Assembly: GCA_036507005.1 (NCBI GenBank)
Contig: DASXQT010000019.1
Coordinates: 1 to 33,650, forward strand
DNA: 33,650 bases
From: WS-2 sp036507005
GTDB lineage: Bacteria; Eisenbacteria; RBG-16-71-46
Reading direction: 5' to 3'
Positions 16,501-23,238 of this stretch are shown here, piece after piece. The position numbers were made by a program, and so were the translations under genes. Numbering within the stretch: the first letter of the stretch is position 1; each line of letters opens with the position of its first letter. A model generated the notes under the pieces. The model was not told where the DNA came from. It did no database searches and saw nothing but the letters and a program-made list of their open reading frames with translations.

Positions 16501-18351
16501 CTTGCGCCTCCCGTCCGCGGTCGGCCCGCGGCTCGTGAAGCCCGCGATGAAACCGGCCGAAGTGCCGTTCTGCGTGGCGCCGATGCCCGCCGTGCTCTTG
16601 GCGGTGGCGGGCGTGACCACGGTGCCCGCCGCCCCGGAGTTGCCGTTGGCGAACGCGATGTAGAAGTCGGGGTGGTTCCACATGAACTGGTCGGCCTGCA
16701 TCGAGTAGAGCGTGTAGGCCTGGAACGGCGTGCCTCCCCACGAGTTCGACGAAAGTCGCGCCGCGCCGCCGGCGTTGCCGGTGTAGGGGGGAAGGAAGAG
16801 GTCGTTCAGGTCGGGGAAGATGTCGAGGTTGAGGCCGAGCGAGGGCCCCCCGATGTCCATGAAGTAGATCTTGGCCTCCTTGGCCATCCCGTCGCGGGCC
16901 GAGCCCGCGGAGACGTACGGGTCATCGCTCCCGCACAGCGTCCCCGCGGTGTGGGTGCCGTGCCAGCTCGACGTCGCGGCGTCGCCGAAGGCGACGAGCG
17001 AACTGGTCGAGCCCCGCTTGTACGCGATGATCTTCCGCTGGGTCGGATAGTCGCCGAAGTCGCTGATGATGCCCTGCAGCGAGTCGACGAACTGGTAGTG
17101 CGTGGTGAGGATGCCGCTGTCGCTGGTCATCACCACCTGGCCCTGGCCGCGGATCCCCATGTCCCACACCCGCCGGTTGTTGATGATGTTGGTCTGCACC
17201 ACCCACTGCGCGAGGTCGTTGAGGCACTGCATGCGCGGCCGGGGCTCGATCCACTCCACCGCGGGGAGCGCGGCGAGCGCGGCGAGCGATGCCCGCGGGG
17301 CGCGAAAGCGCACCAGCTTGTTGATGCCGTTGTCCGAGTCATCGTCGAGCGCCGCGCCGCGCGCGCCGAGGTCGGCGCGGGCGCGGCGGAGGTCGGCGTC
17401 GGCGAAGAGCAGCGCGACGCAGTCGACGTCGCCCGCCGCCGCGCGGTCGAGCGCCGGGCTCAGCTTGTAGGCGGGCTGGTAGTCGCCGATCCAGGCGGCG
17501 CGCCCGCCGGCCGCGAGCTTGGCCCGCGCGGCCTCGCTCATGCGCACCAGGTAGGCCTGGTCCGGGATGTAGGCGATCGTGGCGCCGCCCGCGGCCGCGA
17601 TCGCGGCCAGCTCGGCCTCGCCCGGGGGCGCCCCGAACTGGACCAGGTAGGCGCGCAGCGGAGCACCCCCCTCCTCCCGCGGCGCGCGCGCGCTCGAGAG
17701 CTCGGCCGGCACGGCCGGCTCGCCCGCGCTGGGCGCGAAGTCGTAGCCGGCGGCGAGCCGGATGCGCGGGGGCCCGCGGGCTTCCGCCGGCGCTCCTGCC
17801 CGCGCGGCGCCGGCGCCCGTTCCGTCGGCGGCGCCGAGCGCTCCGAGCCGGGCCGGCGGGAGCAGGGGCGAGGGCGCGATGCGGTTCGCGAACTTGCGCA
17901 GCGCCGTGAACGAGCGCGCGGCGCTCATCCGCAGGGCGCCGCTCGATGGGTCGCGCGCCCCGACCGCCCACCACAGGCGGGTGTCCGAGTCGACGCCGAC
18001 GCCGGCGTCCGCGAGGGAGAGCACGGGGTGAGCCGCCTCGCGCACGATCAGCCCGGGATCGTCCGGGATCGAGGTCCAGCCGGAGGGGTCGAACGCCCGC
18101 CGCGAGAGCACCAGCACGGGATTCGTCCCGCCCCGCGGCGCCTCGAAGGCGAAGCGCACCGCGCTCTCGACGAGACGCGCGCCTTCGGCCGGCGCGACGA
18201 GCGCCGGCGGCCCGATCCGCCCCCCGGGCGGCGCCGAGGCCCGGCCCGGCGCGGCGAGGAGGAGCGCGATCAGGGCGAGCGGCAGAGCGACGCGGGCCTT
18301 GGGTCCGGCCGGGCAGGGGGTGGCGGTGCGGGCAAGGGGGCGCGGATCCAT
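13513..18351 (-). CDS. Large secreted subtilisin-like (S8) serine protease
   Basis: The 1612-residue protein starts at ATG 18351 behind GGAGG. A signal-like hydrophobic segment covers about residues 20-40. A long pro-region (to about 370) includes an I9-like part (RAYLVQFG, then YLVRM). The S8 catalytic domain has Asp411 in MTSDSG, His464 in HGTHTAG, oxyanion Asn571 in ANGNSG and Ser645 in LNGTSMATP. Downstream are a P/jelly-roll-like beta domain, a fibronectin III-like domain (LVTWTTDRNASSRVYYG), a Rossmann-like segment resembling a ThuA/GATase fold (DVLVLLGDLGG, then YRAVIWQAG and GGRLATIGHDMG), further Ig-like domains and a C-terminal FlgD-like module (NAPNPFAARTTIRF, then GVYCCRL). All key catalytic residues are present. 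It likely degrades extracellular protein and may be surface-attached. Confidence 0.93.
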   Translation of the reverse strand: MDPRPLARTATPCPAGPKARVALPLALIALLLAAPGRASAPPGGRIGPPALVAPAEGARLVESAVRFAFEAPRGGTNPVLVLSRRAFDPSGWTSIPDDPGLIVREAAHPVLSLADAGVGVDSDTRLWWAVGARDPSSGALRMSAARSFTALRKFANRIAPSPLLPPARLGALGAADGTGAGAARAGAPAEARGPPRIRLAAGYDFAPSAGEPAVPAELSSARAPREEGGAPLRAYLVQFGAPPGEAELAAIAAAGGATIAYIPDQAYLVRMSEAARAKLAAGGRAAWIGDYQPAYKLSPALDRAAAGDVDCVALLFADADLRRARADLGARGAALDDDSDNGINKLVRFRAPRASLAALAALPAVEWIEPRPRMQCLNDLAQWVVQTNIINNRRVWDMGIRGQGQVVMTSDSGILTTHYQFVDSLQGIISDFGDYPTQRKIIAYKRGSTSSLVAFGDAATSSWHGTHTAGTLCGSDDPYVSAGSARDGMAKEAKIYFMDIGGPSLGLNLDIFPDLNDLFLPPYTGNAGGAARLSSNSWGGTPFQAYTLYSMQADQFMWNHPDFYIAFANGNSGAAGTVVTPATAKSTAGIGATQNGTSAGFIAGFTSRGPTADGRRKPTFCSPGQSVTSSVGPSIDTYQSLNGTSMATPSGTGAVVLMRQYLVDGWYPTGAPVPANGFAPSAALLKAMAVNSADNGVSGYTAPDNNIGWGRVDADNVLYFAGDARKLLLVDNTAGLANGQYIEYQINVVDGAVPLEVTLCWSDYPGHPAAAVQLVNNLDLTVSKGATVYKGNVYSGGVSVTGGSYDAANVEESALVSAPATGLWTVRVAAPSAPVGPQPFALVLTGGVGNGAGALALDRAEYGSASTVELEVVDANAGASVDVSVTSGTEATPETVTLPGANGVYHGTLALSPLPSSTDDGTLTVSNGDVLTATYTDASPAATLTATARVDFDTPLISGVGTTPSGAGRTLVTWTTDRNASSRVYYGLTPALELGNADSSGAVLGHQVLLEGLTPGASYYYDVQSVSLEGSEARDSLGGVHHRFTAEGPGDVLVLLGDLGGFMRPSTWTSALQAKGYACDVWSGPLATRAQLGDLASGLRSYRAVIWQAGMFDYPPFSDAQRDTISAYLGGGGRLATIGHDMGWGLADPSSPSYTPARAAWLQSTLHAQFLSDPPTWTQEVGIAADPISGAYTSGVPYAPVTSGLSGDEVAIAGSGGSGSYVWRDNDSSPDNDALRWEDSAPSGSPSTALWGGTPSRLVDMFFEFTALDPPYTGSSTIRNDVLDKTLVWLFGRPRPTAAVTFPNGGESLTGASASITWAESVGPGRSVAQRILEYSTDGGNSWTLLSAAAGPSPYSWDLTSVPNTADARVRVRIVDDGAPALRARDASDAAFSILRTGGDGAGPVVVAGSIECAPNPIVRGNPATLAARVSDQLTGSGTVAAAEWSYGETPGTTALGGAMSGAFGAVTVDVSAAISTNGFYTGTRKLWVRAQDAAGNWGPWSALSLLVNGTDPVGVEETAAISFLAQNAPNPFAARTTIRFGLARAGDAALDIFDTQGRRVRRLVRGALPAGPHVATWDGADDSGSAVAPGVYCCRLVAAGMRLERRLVRMR

Positions 18352-18438
18352 GCGGTCCTCCGGAGTCGAGCAGGGTGCGGGACGGACCCTACAATGAAAC
18401 CCTGAAATCGTCGGGCGGTCCAGCGCGAATCTCGGCGA

Positions 18439-18672
18439 TCAGCGGGCGGCGGTCCGGCGCGAGCGGCGCCGGCGCGTCTTGAGCGAGCCCCGGCGGGCGC
18501 CGCTCAGCACGCCGTCGTAGTCGAAGCCCGCCGCCGCCACCGCCGCCGACCAGGATCCGAAGCTGCGGCGGGCGCGCGCGTAGAGCTTCGAGTTGCGGCG
18601 GTGGACCCGGAACAGGCCATGGGGGCCGGTCGCGAGCTTGCGGATCCGGTCCAGCAGCTCCGGCGCGGACAT
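18439..18672 (-). CDS. Small protein resembling homing-endonuclease-associated repeat
   Basis: The frame encodes 77 residues from ATG 18672 (MSAPELLDRIRKLA). Its core, SKLYARARRSFGSWSAAVAAAGFDYDGV, matches the 'LYxxAxxxFGSWxxAxxxAG' pattern of the HNH/homing endonuclease-associated repeat, a putative DNA-binding helical repeat. The tail is very basic (KTRRRRSRRTAAR), consistent with nucleic-acid binding. No nuclease catalytic motif is visible. The frame stays open upstream for many codons and no good ribosome binding site marks any start, so the N-terminus is unsure; GTG or TTG starts further upstream would add a second repeat-like segment (LPSIPERRRGRRPK). It lies just upstream of the protease gene on the same strand. 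Confidence 0.5.
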   Translation of the reverse strand: MSAPELLDRIRKLATGPHGLFRVHRRNSKLYARARRSFGSWSAAVAAAGFDYDGVLSGARRGSLKTRRRRSRRTAAR

Positions 18673-19016
18673 CTTGGGCCGCCGGCCCCGGCGCCGCTCC
18701 GGGATGGACGGGAGCCACGTCGCACTCCCGTTGCCCGGGTCGAGCCGGAAATCCGGGGGCGCGAGGACGAGGGTCTGACTTCTGTCTTTGGTGAGCACGG
18801 AGATCCCGTGGAGGCGCGGTGCGATCGAGAACCTGGAACCCACTGCGATTCCATGGGACCACGAGCCATGTTTCGAAAGGGTGAACGTGCCGAGACGGGA
18901 GTGATAATTCCTGGGGCGCGCCCCCGAAGAGCGGAAACCGTCTAGCGAGCCTCCTTCCGGGTGGCCTACATTGTCGGCATGAGCTTCCCGATCCCGCCCG
19001 GGACGGCGGCCGTCGA
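18673..19016. other. Intergenic stretch, possible extension of the small repeat protein
   Basis: No RNA gene or clear promoter is visible here. The minus-strand frame of the 18439-18672 gene remains open through this stretch, so part of it may encode that protein's N-terminus. It also contains the leader of the plus-strand broken RMD1/DUF155-like gene. Confidence 0.4.
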
Positions 19017-19998
19017 GTGACTGCGCCGACGCAGCCGCCCGAGACGGCGCCCGGAGGCGAGGGCCGCGGCGCCCCGCGACGCCCGCTCGGACCGGTCGCG
19101 GGTGGGGCCGCGATCGTCTATCGCCTCTACGACGTCGGCTACGAGATCCGGCTGGACCGCGTGCTCGAGCTGCTGGCGGCCCACGCGCCCGAGCGCGCCG
19201 GTCCGACGCGCAGCGAGGCCCAGGCGATCCAGATCCGGAATCCACCGATCACCGTCGCGCTGGCCTCGGAAACGGTGCCGATCGGCGAGACGCGCGCGCC
19301 CGCCGAGATCTCGGCGCGGATCTTCGACTTCGGCGTGGTGTCGCTGCGCGCGCGCATCGAGATTCAAGCGACCACGTGGTCGGAGTTCTCCGAGTCCGGC
19401 AACCGCATCAGCCAGCGCGCGGCGTGGGCGCCCCATTTCGAGCGCCACCTCGACGGGCTCATCCGCCGGATCCGGCCCGCGATCGAGCGGCCCGCGGTGT
19501 CGCCGGTCACCGAGGACTACGTGGTGTTCCGGCTGCGCGGCCTGGCGGACCGCGACGGGCTCACGGGGGCCGGGGCGTTGACGGACGACGAGCTGGCCGC
19601 TGCGCGTGTACGACGCGATGCTGGACGCCGAGCTGCCGAGGATGTACGACCGCATCGCGAGCGCGCGCATGCGCACCGCGTTCCTGTCGCGGCGCCACGC
19701 CGCGATCCTCGGCGCGCTGCACACCCAGGTGGCCGACGTGACCGAGGTGATGGAGCGGGTCCAGAACGCGCTCAAGGTGACCGACGATGTGTACCTGGCG
19801 CACGTCTACTCGGCGGCGCTCGAGATCTTCCGCGAGCGCGAGTGGCGCAAGGGGATCGAGCGCAAGCTGTCGATCATCCACGAGACCTACGAGATGCTGA
19901 ACGCCGAGGCCCAGGCGGCGCGGGCCGAGGCGCTCGAGCTGATGATCGTGATCCTGATCGTCGCCGAGATCGTCCTCGCGGCGTTCATCCGCCGCTGA
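19017..19998 (+). pseudogene. RMD1/DUF155-like protein, copy B, with internal deletion and frameshift
   Basis: Residues from the GTG at 19017 to about 19598 match copy A (150-1268) closely: VYRLYDVGYEIRLDRVLELLA, AQAIQIRNPPITVALASE, RIFDFGVVSLRA, AVSPVTEDYVVFRL. After DDELAA the matching frame changes from 0 to 1 at about 19600 and resumes as LRVYDAMLDAELP, continuing through VMERVQNALKVTDDVYLAHVY to the C-terminal anchor LELMIVILIVAEIVLAAFI and TGA at 19996-19998. Compared with copy A about 60 residues are missing (copy A roughly bases 690-872) and the loss is not a multiple of three. The 3' part is open from GTG 19606 and could make a 130-residue C-terminal fragment. It is either a decayed gene or an assembly deletion. 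Confidence 0.8.
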
Positions 19999-20959
19999 CG
20001 AGAGCGGCCTCCCCGTCGCGGCGCCGGGGCAGGGGGGCGGCGCCGGCCGCGGGCTCCTCCAGCGCGTCCCGCAGGGCCCGGGCGAGCGGTCGGAATCGCG
20101 CCCGCTCCTGCTCCCGCTCCGATCGGAGATCACGCAGGACCCAGGGGAGCGTCCCGTGCAGGGGGAGGTGGCCCTCGAGCTGAGCCGAGATCAGGCCCTC
20201 CAGCGCACCGCGGTCGCGAAGCGCACCCAGGGCTCCCTGGAGCTCGCGCAGCCGGGCCAGCGTCGCGCCGGCTCCGCGCGCGGCGGTCGCGCCGAGGCTC
20301 TCGAGCGCGTAGCGCCACTTCTTGGCGGCGATCCGCAGCCCGTGGAGCGCCGCATCGTCCTCGCTTTCGAGGGCGGGTCCAATCGCCTCGACCACGGCGC
20401 CGCGGCGGCTCGTCTCGCGCCCGTGGGCGATCTCGAAGGCCTGCAGGTACGAGACCAGGTCCTGGCGCAGGCCCTGCTCCGCCTTCGCGCACAGCGTGAG
20501 GAGCCGCTCGCTCCGCCCCGGGCGAACCCGGGCTGCCGCCCGGCGGCGCAGGCGCTCGAGCCGCCTCTCCAGCTTCCGCAGCAGCTCCAGCGCCGGCTGG
20601 TCCGCGCTCCCCAGCGCCGCGAGCCGCTCGCGCAGCAGCTCCACCTGGGCTTCGACGTCGCGGGCCCGGCCCACGCGCCGCCTCACGACGCGCAGATCGC
20701 GAACGACGCGCCTCACGGTGCCGCGGGGAAGGAGCGCGCCCCAGGCGCGAAGGAACGCAATCAGCCGGCGCGAGACCACGCGCAGGTCGTGGATGGCTCT
20801 GCGGTCGTCCCCGGCGCGCGTGCGGAGGAGCGCGTCCTCGAGCATCTCGATCCGCCGGCGCAGGCCCGATGCGACCGCGCTCGATGGGGCGCCGCGCGCG
20901 GAAGGCGCACGGGGGCGGATGCTCTCGATGGCTCCAGCCGGCATGTTCCCTCGCATCAT
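19985..20959 (-). CDS. CHAD-domain protein
   Basis: The product is about 324 residues. The CHAD domain is an all-helical, His/Arg/Lys-rich module that binds polyphosphate and locates to polyphosphate granules in characterised cases. Its two signature helices are visible: AIHDLRVVSRRLIAFLRAW (about residues 55-75) and ALHGLRIAAKKWRYALESL in the second half. The rest is dense in Arg (KLERRLERLRRRAAARVR). The start is a choice between ATG 20959 (GGA at usable spacing) and ATG 20944; the open frame runs far upstream only as antisense to the neighbours. The gene is divergent from sixA and overlaps the end of the broken RMD1/DUF155-like gene by 14 bp. Confidence 0.88.
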   Translation of the reverse strand: MMRGNMPAGAIESIRPRAPSARGAPSSAVASGLRRRIEMLEDALLRTRAGDDRRAIHDLRVVSRRLIAFLRAWGALLPRGTVRRVVRDLRVVRRRVGRARDVEAQVELLRERLAALGSADQPALELLRKLERRLERLRRRAAARVRPGRSERLLTLCAKAEQGLRQDLVSYLQAFEIAHGRETSRRGAVVEAIGPALESEDDAALHGLRIAAKKWRYALESLGATAARGAGATLARLRELQGALGALRDRGALEGLISAQLEGHLPLHGTLPWVLRDLRSEREQERARFRPLARALRDALEEPAAGAAPLPRRRDGEAALVSGG

Positions 20960-21281
20960 CAGGATTCCGCGGGCGTCGTCGGGATGAGAAGCGTACATCC
21001 CCGGTTTCGGGTCGAGCAACGCTTCGCGGCGACGCTTCGCCTTGACGTGGTACGGCCGCGTGAAGTCGCGCCCCGCCGATCCCCTCGCGGCCCCGGCGCC
21101 ACGTGCCGAAAACGCAACGGCCGGCGCGACGAGCCCCCTGCTTGCGGCAACCCGGGAATCGCGCAACGAGCTCGGGCAACAGGGGTTGGCCGATCCGTTG
21201 CCCGGCGAGTATCCCGCTTCGGAGCGGAGTGCTAGCCTTGTTCGATTCGCATCGTCCCACCCGGGGAAGTTCCGATCTCGC
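20960..21281. other. Divergent intergenic region between CHAD and sixA genes
   Basis: This stretch of 322 bp separates the divergent CHAD gene and the sixA operon and should hold promoters for both. The plus frame of sixA stays open back to 21042 but the extra residues have no family similarity. I see no RNA gene, repeat or clear operator. Confidence 0.5.
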
Positions 21282-21794
21282 ATGAAGATCATCCTGTTTC
21301 GGCACGGACCCGCCGGTGAGCGCGATTCGTCCCGCTGGCCGGACGATGGGGAGCGACCTCTGACGTCCCGAGGCGAGCAGCGCACGCGGCTCGCGGCGCT
21401 CGGGCTGCGGCGCATCGAGCGCAACGTCGATCGCATCCTGACGAGCCCCTTCAAGCGCGCCGAGCGCACCGCCAAGATCCTGGGGCAGGTGCTCGAGATG
21501 GATGGCATCGAGGCTCTCGACGCGCTGGTCCCGGGCGGCTCGCAGGCGAAGATCGTCGAGGCCGTGACCGCCCACCCGCGCGCCCGCACCGTGATCCTGG
21601 TCGGCCACGAGCCGGACCTCGGGATGCTGGCCGGGCACCTGCTGTTCAAGTCGCAGTCGCCGATTCCGCTCAAGAAGGCGGGCGCCTGCGCCATCGCGTT
21701 CGACGGCCCGGTTCGCGCCGGGACCGGAGGGCTCGAGTGGCTGGCCACGCCGCGCCTGTTGCGTCGCTTCCGACGCAGGAAGGCGGCGGTGTGA
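21282..21794 (+). CDS. sixA: SixA-type phosphohistidine phosphatase
   Basis: The 170-residue histidine phosphatase has the RHG catalytic motif at its very N-terminus (MKIILFRHGPAG, nucleophile His8), LTSPFKRAERTA (second phosphate-binding Arg) and the second catalytic His109 in VGHEPDLG. This short layout matches SixA, which removes phosphate from histidines of phosphorelay proteins; many SixA-like enzymes next to CHAD or Ppx genes may have other phospho-substrates. ATG 21282 is chosen because it puts the first beta-strand and RHG motif at the usual position. Its stop overlaps the next gene's GTG start (GTGA), so it is the first gene of a translationally coupled operon with the two kinases. 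Confidence 0.88.
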   Translation: MKIILFRHGPAGERDSSRWPDDGERPLTSRGEQRTRLAALGLRRIERNVDRILTSPFKRAERTAKILGQVLEMDGIEALDALVPGGSQAKIVEAVTAHPRARTVILVGHEPDLGMLAGHLLFKSQSPIPLKKAGACAIAFDGPVRAGTGGLEWLATPRLLRRFRRRKAAV

Positions 21795-22498
21795 GCCCGC
21801 CGGGAACCTTCGGCTCGAACGTCCGGAGCTTTCCGGGCCGCCTCTTCATCGCCGAGGGCATCGACGGCTCGGGCAAGAGCACCCAGCTCACCCTGCTCGC
21901 CCAGTGGCTGAGGAGCCAGGGGCACCCGGTGGTGTTCAGCGAGTGGAACTCCTCGCCGATCGTCCGGGCCACGACCTCGCGCGGCAAGCGGAAGAAGCTC
22001 CTCACCCCGCTCACGTTCTCCCTCATCCACGCCACCGACTTCTCGGATCGCGTCGAGCGGGAGATCATCCCCTCGCTCAAGGCCGGGGCGATCGTGATCG
22101 CCGACCGCTACGTCTACACCGCGTTCGCGCGCGACGTGGCGCGGGGCGTCGATCCCGGCTGGGTGCGATCGCTCTACCGGTTCGCGGTGGTCCCGACCAT
22201 GGCGTTCTACTTCCGGGTTCCGCTCGCGGTCGCGCTCCGGCGCATCCTCTCGGCGCGGCCCAAGCTCAAGTGGTACGAAGCGGGGATGGACCTCGACCTC
22301 CACGCCGACATCCAGGAGTCCTACACGCTGTTCCAGGCGCGCATCCTGGAGGAGTACGAGAAGCTGGTGCAGGAGTTCGACGTCCACCCGCTCGACGCGA
22401 CGCTGCCGGTCGAGGTGCAGCAGAGGATCCTGCGCAAGGCCATCCGTCCCCACCTCGAGCGTCTCCCGGAGGGAGTTCCCGTTGGCGAGAAGGTTTGA
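21791..22498 (+). CDS. Thymidylate kinase-like P-loop kinase A (canonical Walker A)
   Basis: The 235-residue protein starts at GTG 21791, overlapping the sixA stop, behind AGGAAGG. Motifs of the dTMP kinase family are present: Walker A EGIDGSGKST (Lys29), ATDFSDRVEREIIPSLKAG, DRY at residues 105-107, and the C-terminal LDATLPVEVQQRIL. The segment that in true dTMP kinases reads SxxAYQ after DRY is changed (VYTAFARDVARG), and the lid segment is unusual (ARPKLKWYEAGMDL). The substrate may therefore not be dTMP. The next gene encodes a paralog, and the surrounding genes point to phosphate or polyphosphate metabolism. A housekeeping dTMP kinase may exist elsewhere. Confidence 0.85.
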   Translation: MSPPGTFGSNVRSFPGRLFIAEGIDGSGKSTQLTLLAQWLRSQGHPVVFSEWNSSPIVRATTSRGKRKKLLTPLTFSLIHATDFSDRVEREIIPSLKAGAIVIADRYVYTAFARDVARGVDPGWVRSLYRFAVVPTMAFYFRVPLAVALRRILSARPKLKWYEAGMDLDLHADIQESYTLFQARILEEYEKLVQEFDVHPLDATLPVEVQQRILRKAIRPHLERLPEGVPVGEKV

Positions 22499-23207
22499 GT
22501 CCTACGGCATGCAGATCCCCGGAGCGGATCCGGCGGATCTGAACGGCTGGCTCGTCGTCATCGAGGGCCCGGACGGCGTGGGCCGCACCACCCACGTGGA
22601 CCGCCTGCGCGCGCACCTCGAGCGCCTCGGCTACGCCGTCGCCGAGACCGGCCTCACGCGCTCGGACCTCGCCAGCCGCGGCATCCGGCGCGCGAAGCAG
22701 GGGAACACGCTCGGATCGAACGCGTTCAACCTGTTCTACGCGACCGATTTCGCCGACCGGCTGGAGCGCCAGATCATCCCCGCGCTGCGCGCCGGGTTCG
22801 TGATGCTCACCGATCGCTACGTGTACTCGCTGATCGCGCGCGCCATCGTGCGCGGCGCCGATCCCGACTGGATCAAGCAGGTGTACTCGTTCTCGCTCAA
22901 GCCCGACGCGGTGTTCTACCTGCGGATCGACGTCCCCGAGCTGGTGCCGAGGGTGCTGCAGACCGGCGGCTTCGATTACTGGGAGTCCGGGATGGACCTC
23001 CCCATGGGCGAGGACATCTACGATTCCTTCATCCACTACCAGCGCCGCGTGATCGAGGAGCTGGACGGCCTGGCGAGGCAGTACGAGTTCCAGACCCTCG
23101 ACGCCACCCTCGACGTGGACGACAACGCCGCGGAGCTGGCGCGCCGCGTGGAGGCGATCCTCGTCCCCGGGCGCGACGGGAGCGGGGAACAGCGGCCCGA
23201 GGGCTGA
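22482..23207 (+). CDS. Thymidylate kinase-like protein B with Arg in Walker A
   Basis: The 241-residue paralog of the preceding gene starts at TTG 22482 behind GGAGGGAG and overlaps it by 17 bp. It shares ATDFADRLERQIIPALRAG, DRYVYSLIARAIVRG (DRY at 111-113), the YWESGMDL lid-like segment and the C-terminal LDATLDVD. The P-loop reads EGPDGVGRTT: the invariant Walker A lysine is Arg35 (codon CGC at 22584-22586). In P-loop kinases Lys to Arg usually weakens or abolishes phosphoryl transfer, so B may be a regulatory or substrate-binding partner of A in a heterodimer, or a kinase with altered chemistry. Both readings are inference; the pairing and overlap suggest a fixed stoichiometry. Confidence 0.85.
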   Translation: MARRFESYGMQIPGADPADLNGWLVVIEGPDGVGRTTHVDRLRAHLERLGYAVAETGLTRSDLASRGIRRAKQGNTLGSNAFNLFYATDFADRLERQIIPALRAGFVMLTDRYVYSLIARAIVRGADPDWIKQVYSFSLKPDAVFYLRIDVPELVPRVLQTGGFDYWESGMDLPMGEDIYDSFIHYQRRVIEELDGLARQYEFQTLDATLDVDDNAAELARRVEAILVPGRDGSGEQRPEG

Positions 23208-23212
23208 CGCCG

Positions 23213-23238
23213 GCGCCGGGGGCGCGCGGCCCCGGCGC
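23213..23238. terminator. Hairpin between convergent kinase and ppx genes
   Basis: A perfect 9-bp stem (GCGCCGGGG at 23213-23221 with CCCCGGCGC at 23230-23238) with an 8-nt loop fills the 31-bp gap between the two convergent stop codons. There is no T-tract, so termination by this hairpin alone is uncertain. Confidence 0.5.

Noticed and set aside
13630..18405. A plus-strand open frame of about 1590 codons opposite the protease gene.
   Set aside because: It is the antisense shadow of a GC-rich gene: low-complexity Arg/Ala/Gly/His composition, no motifs, whereas the minus strand has full S8 catalytic motifs.
20960..22453. Extension of the CHAD frame upstream to a start at 22453 (822 codons).
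   Set aside because: The extension lies opposite sixA and kinase A and has no CHAD or other domain features.
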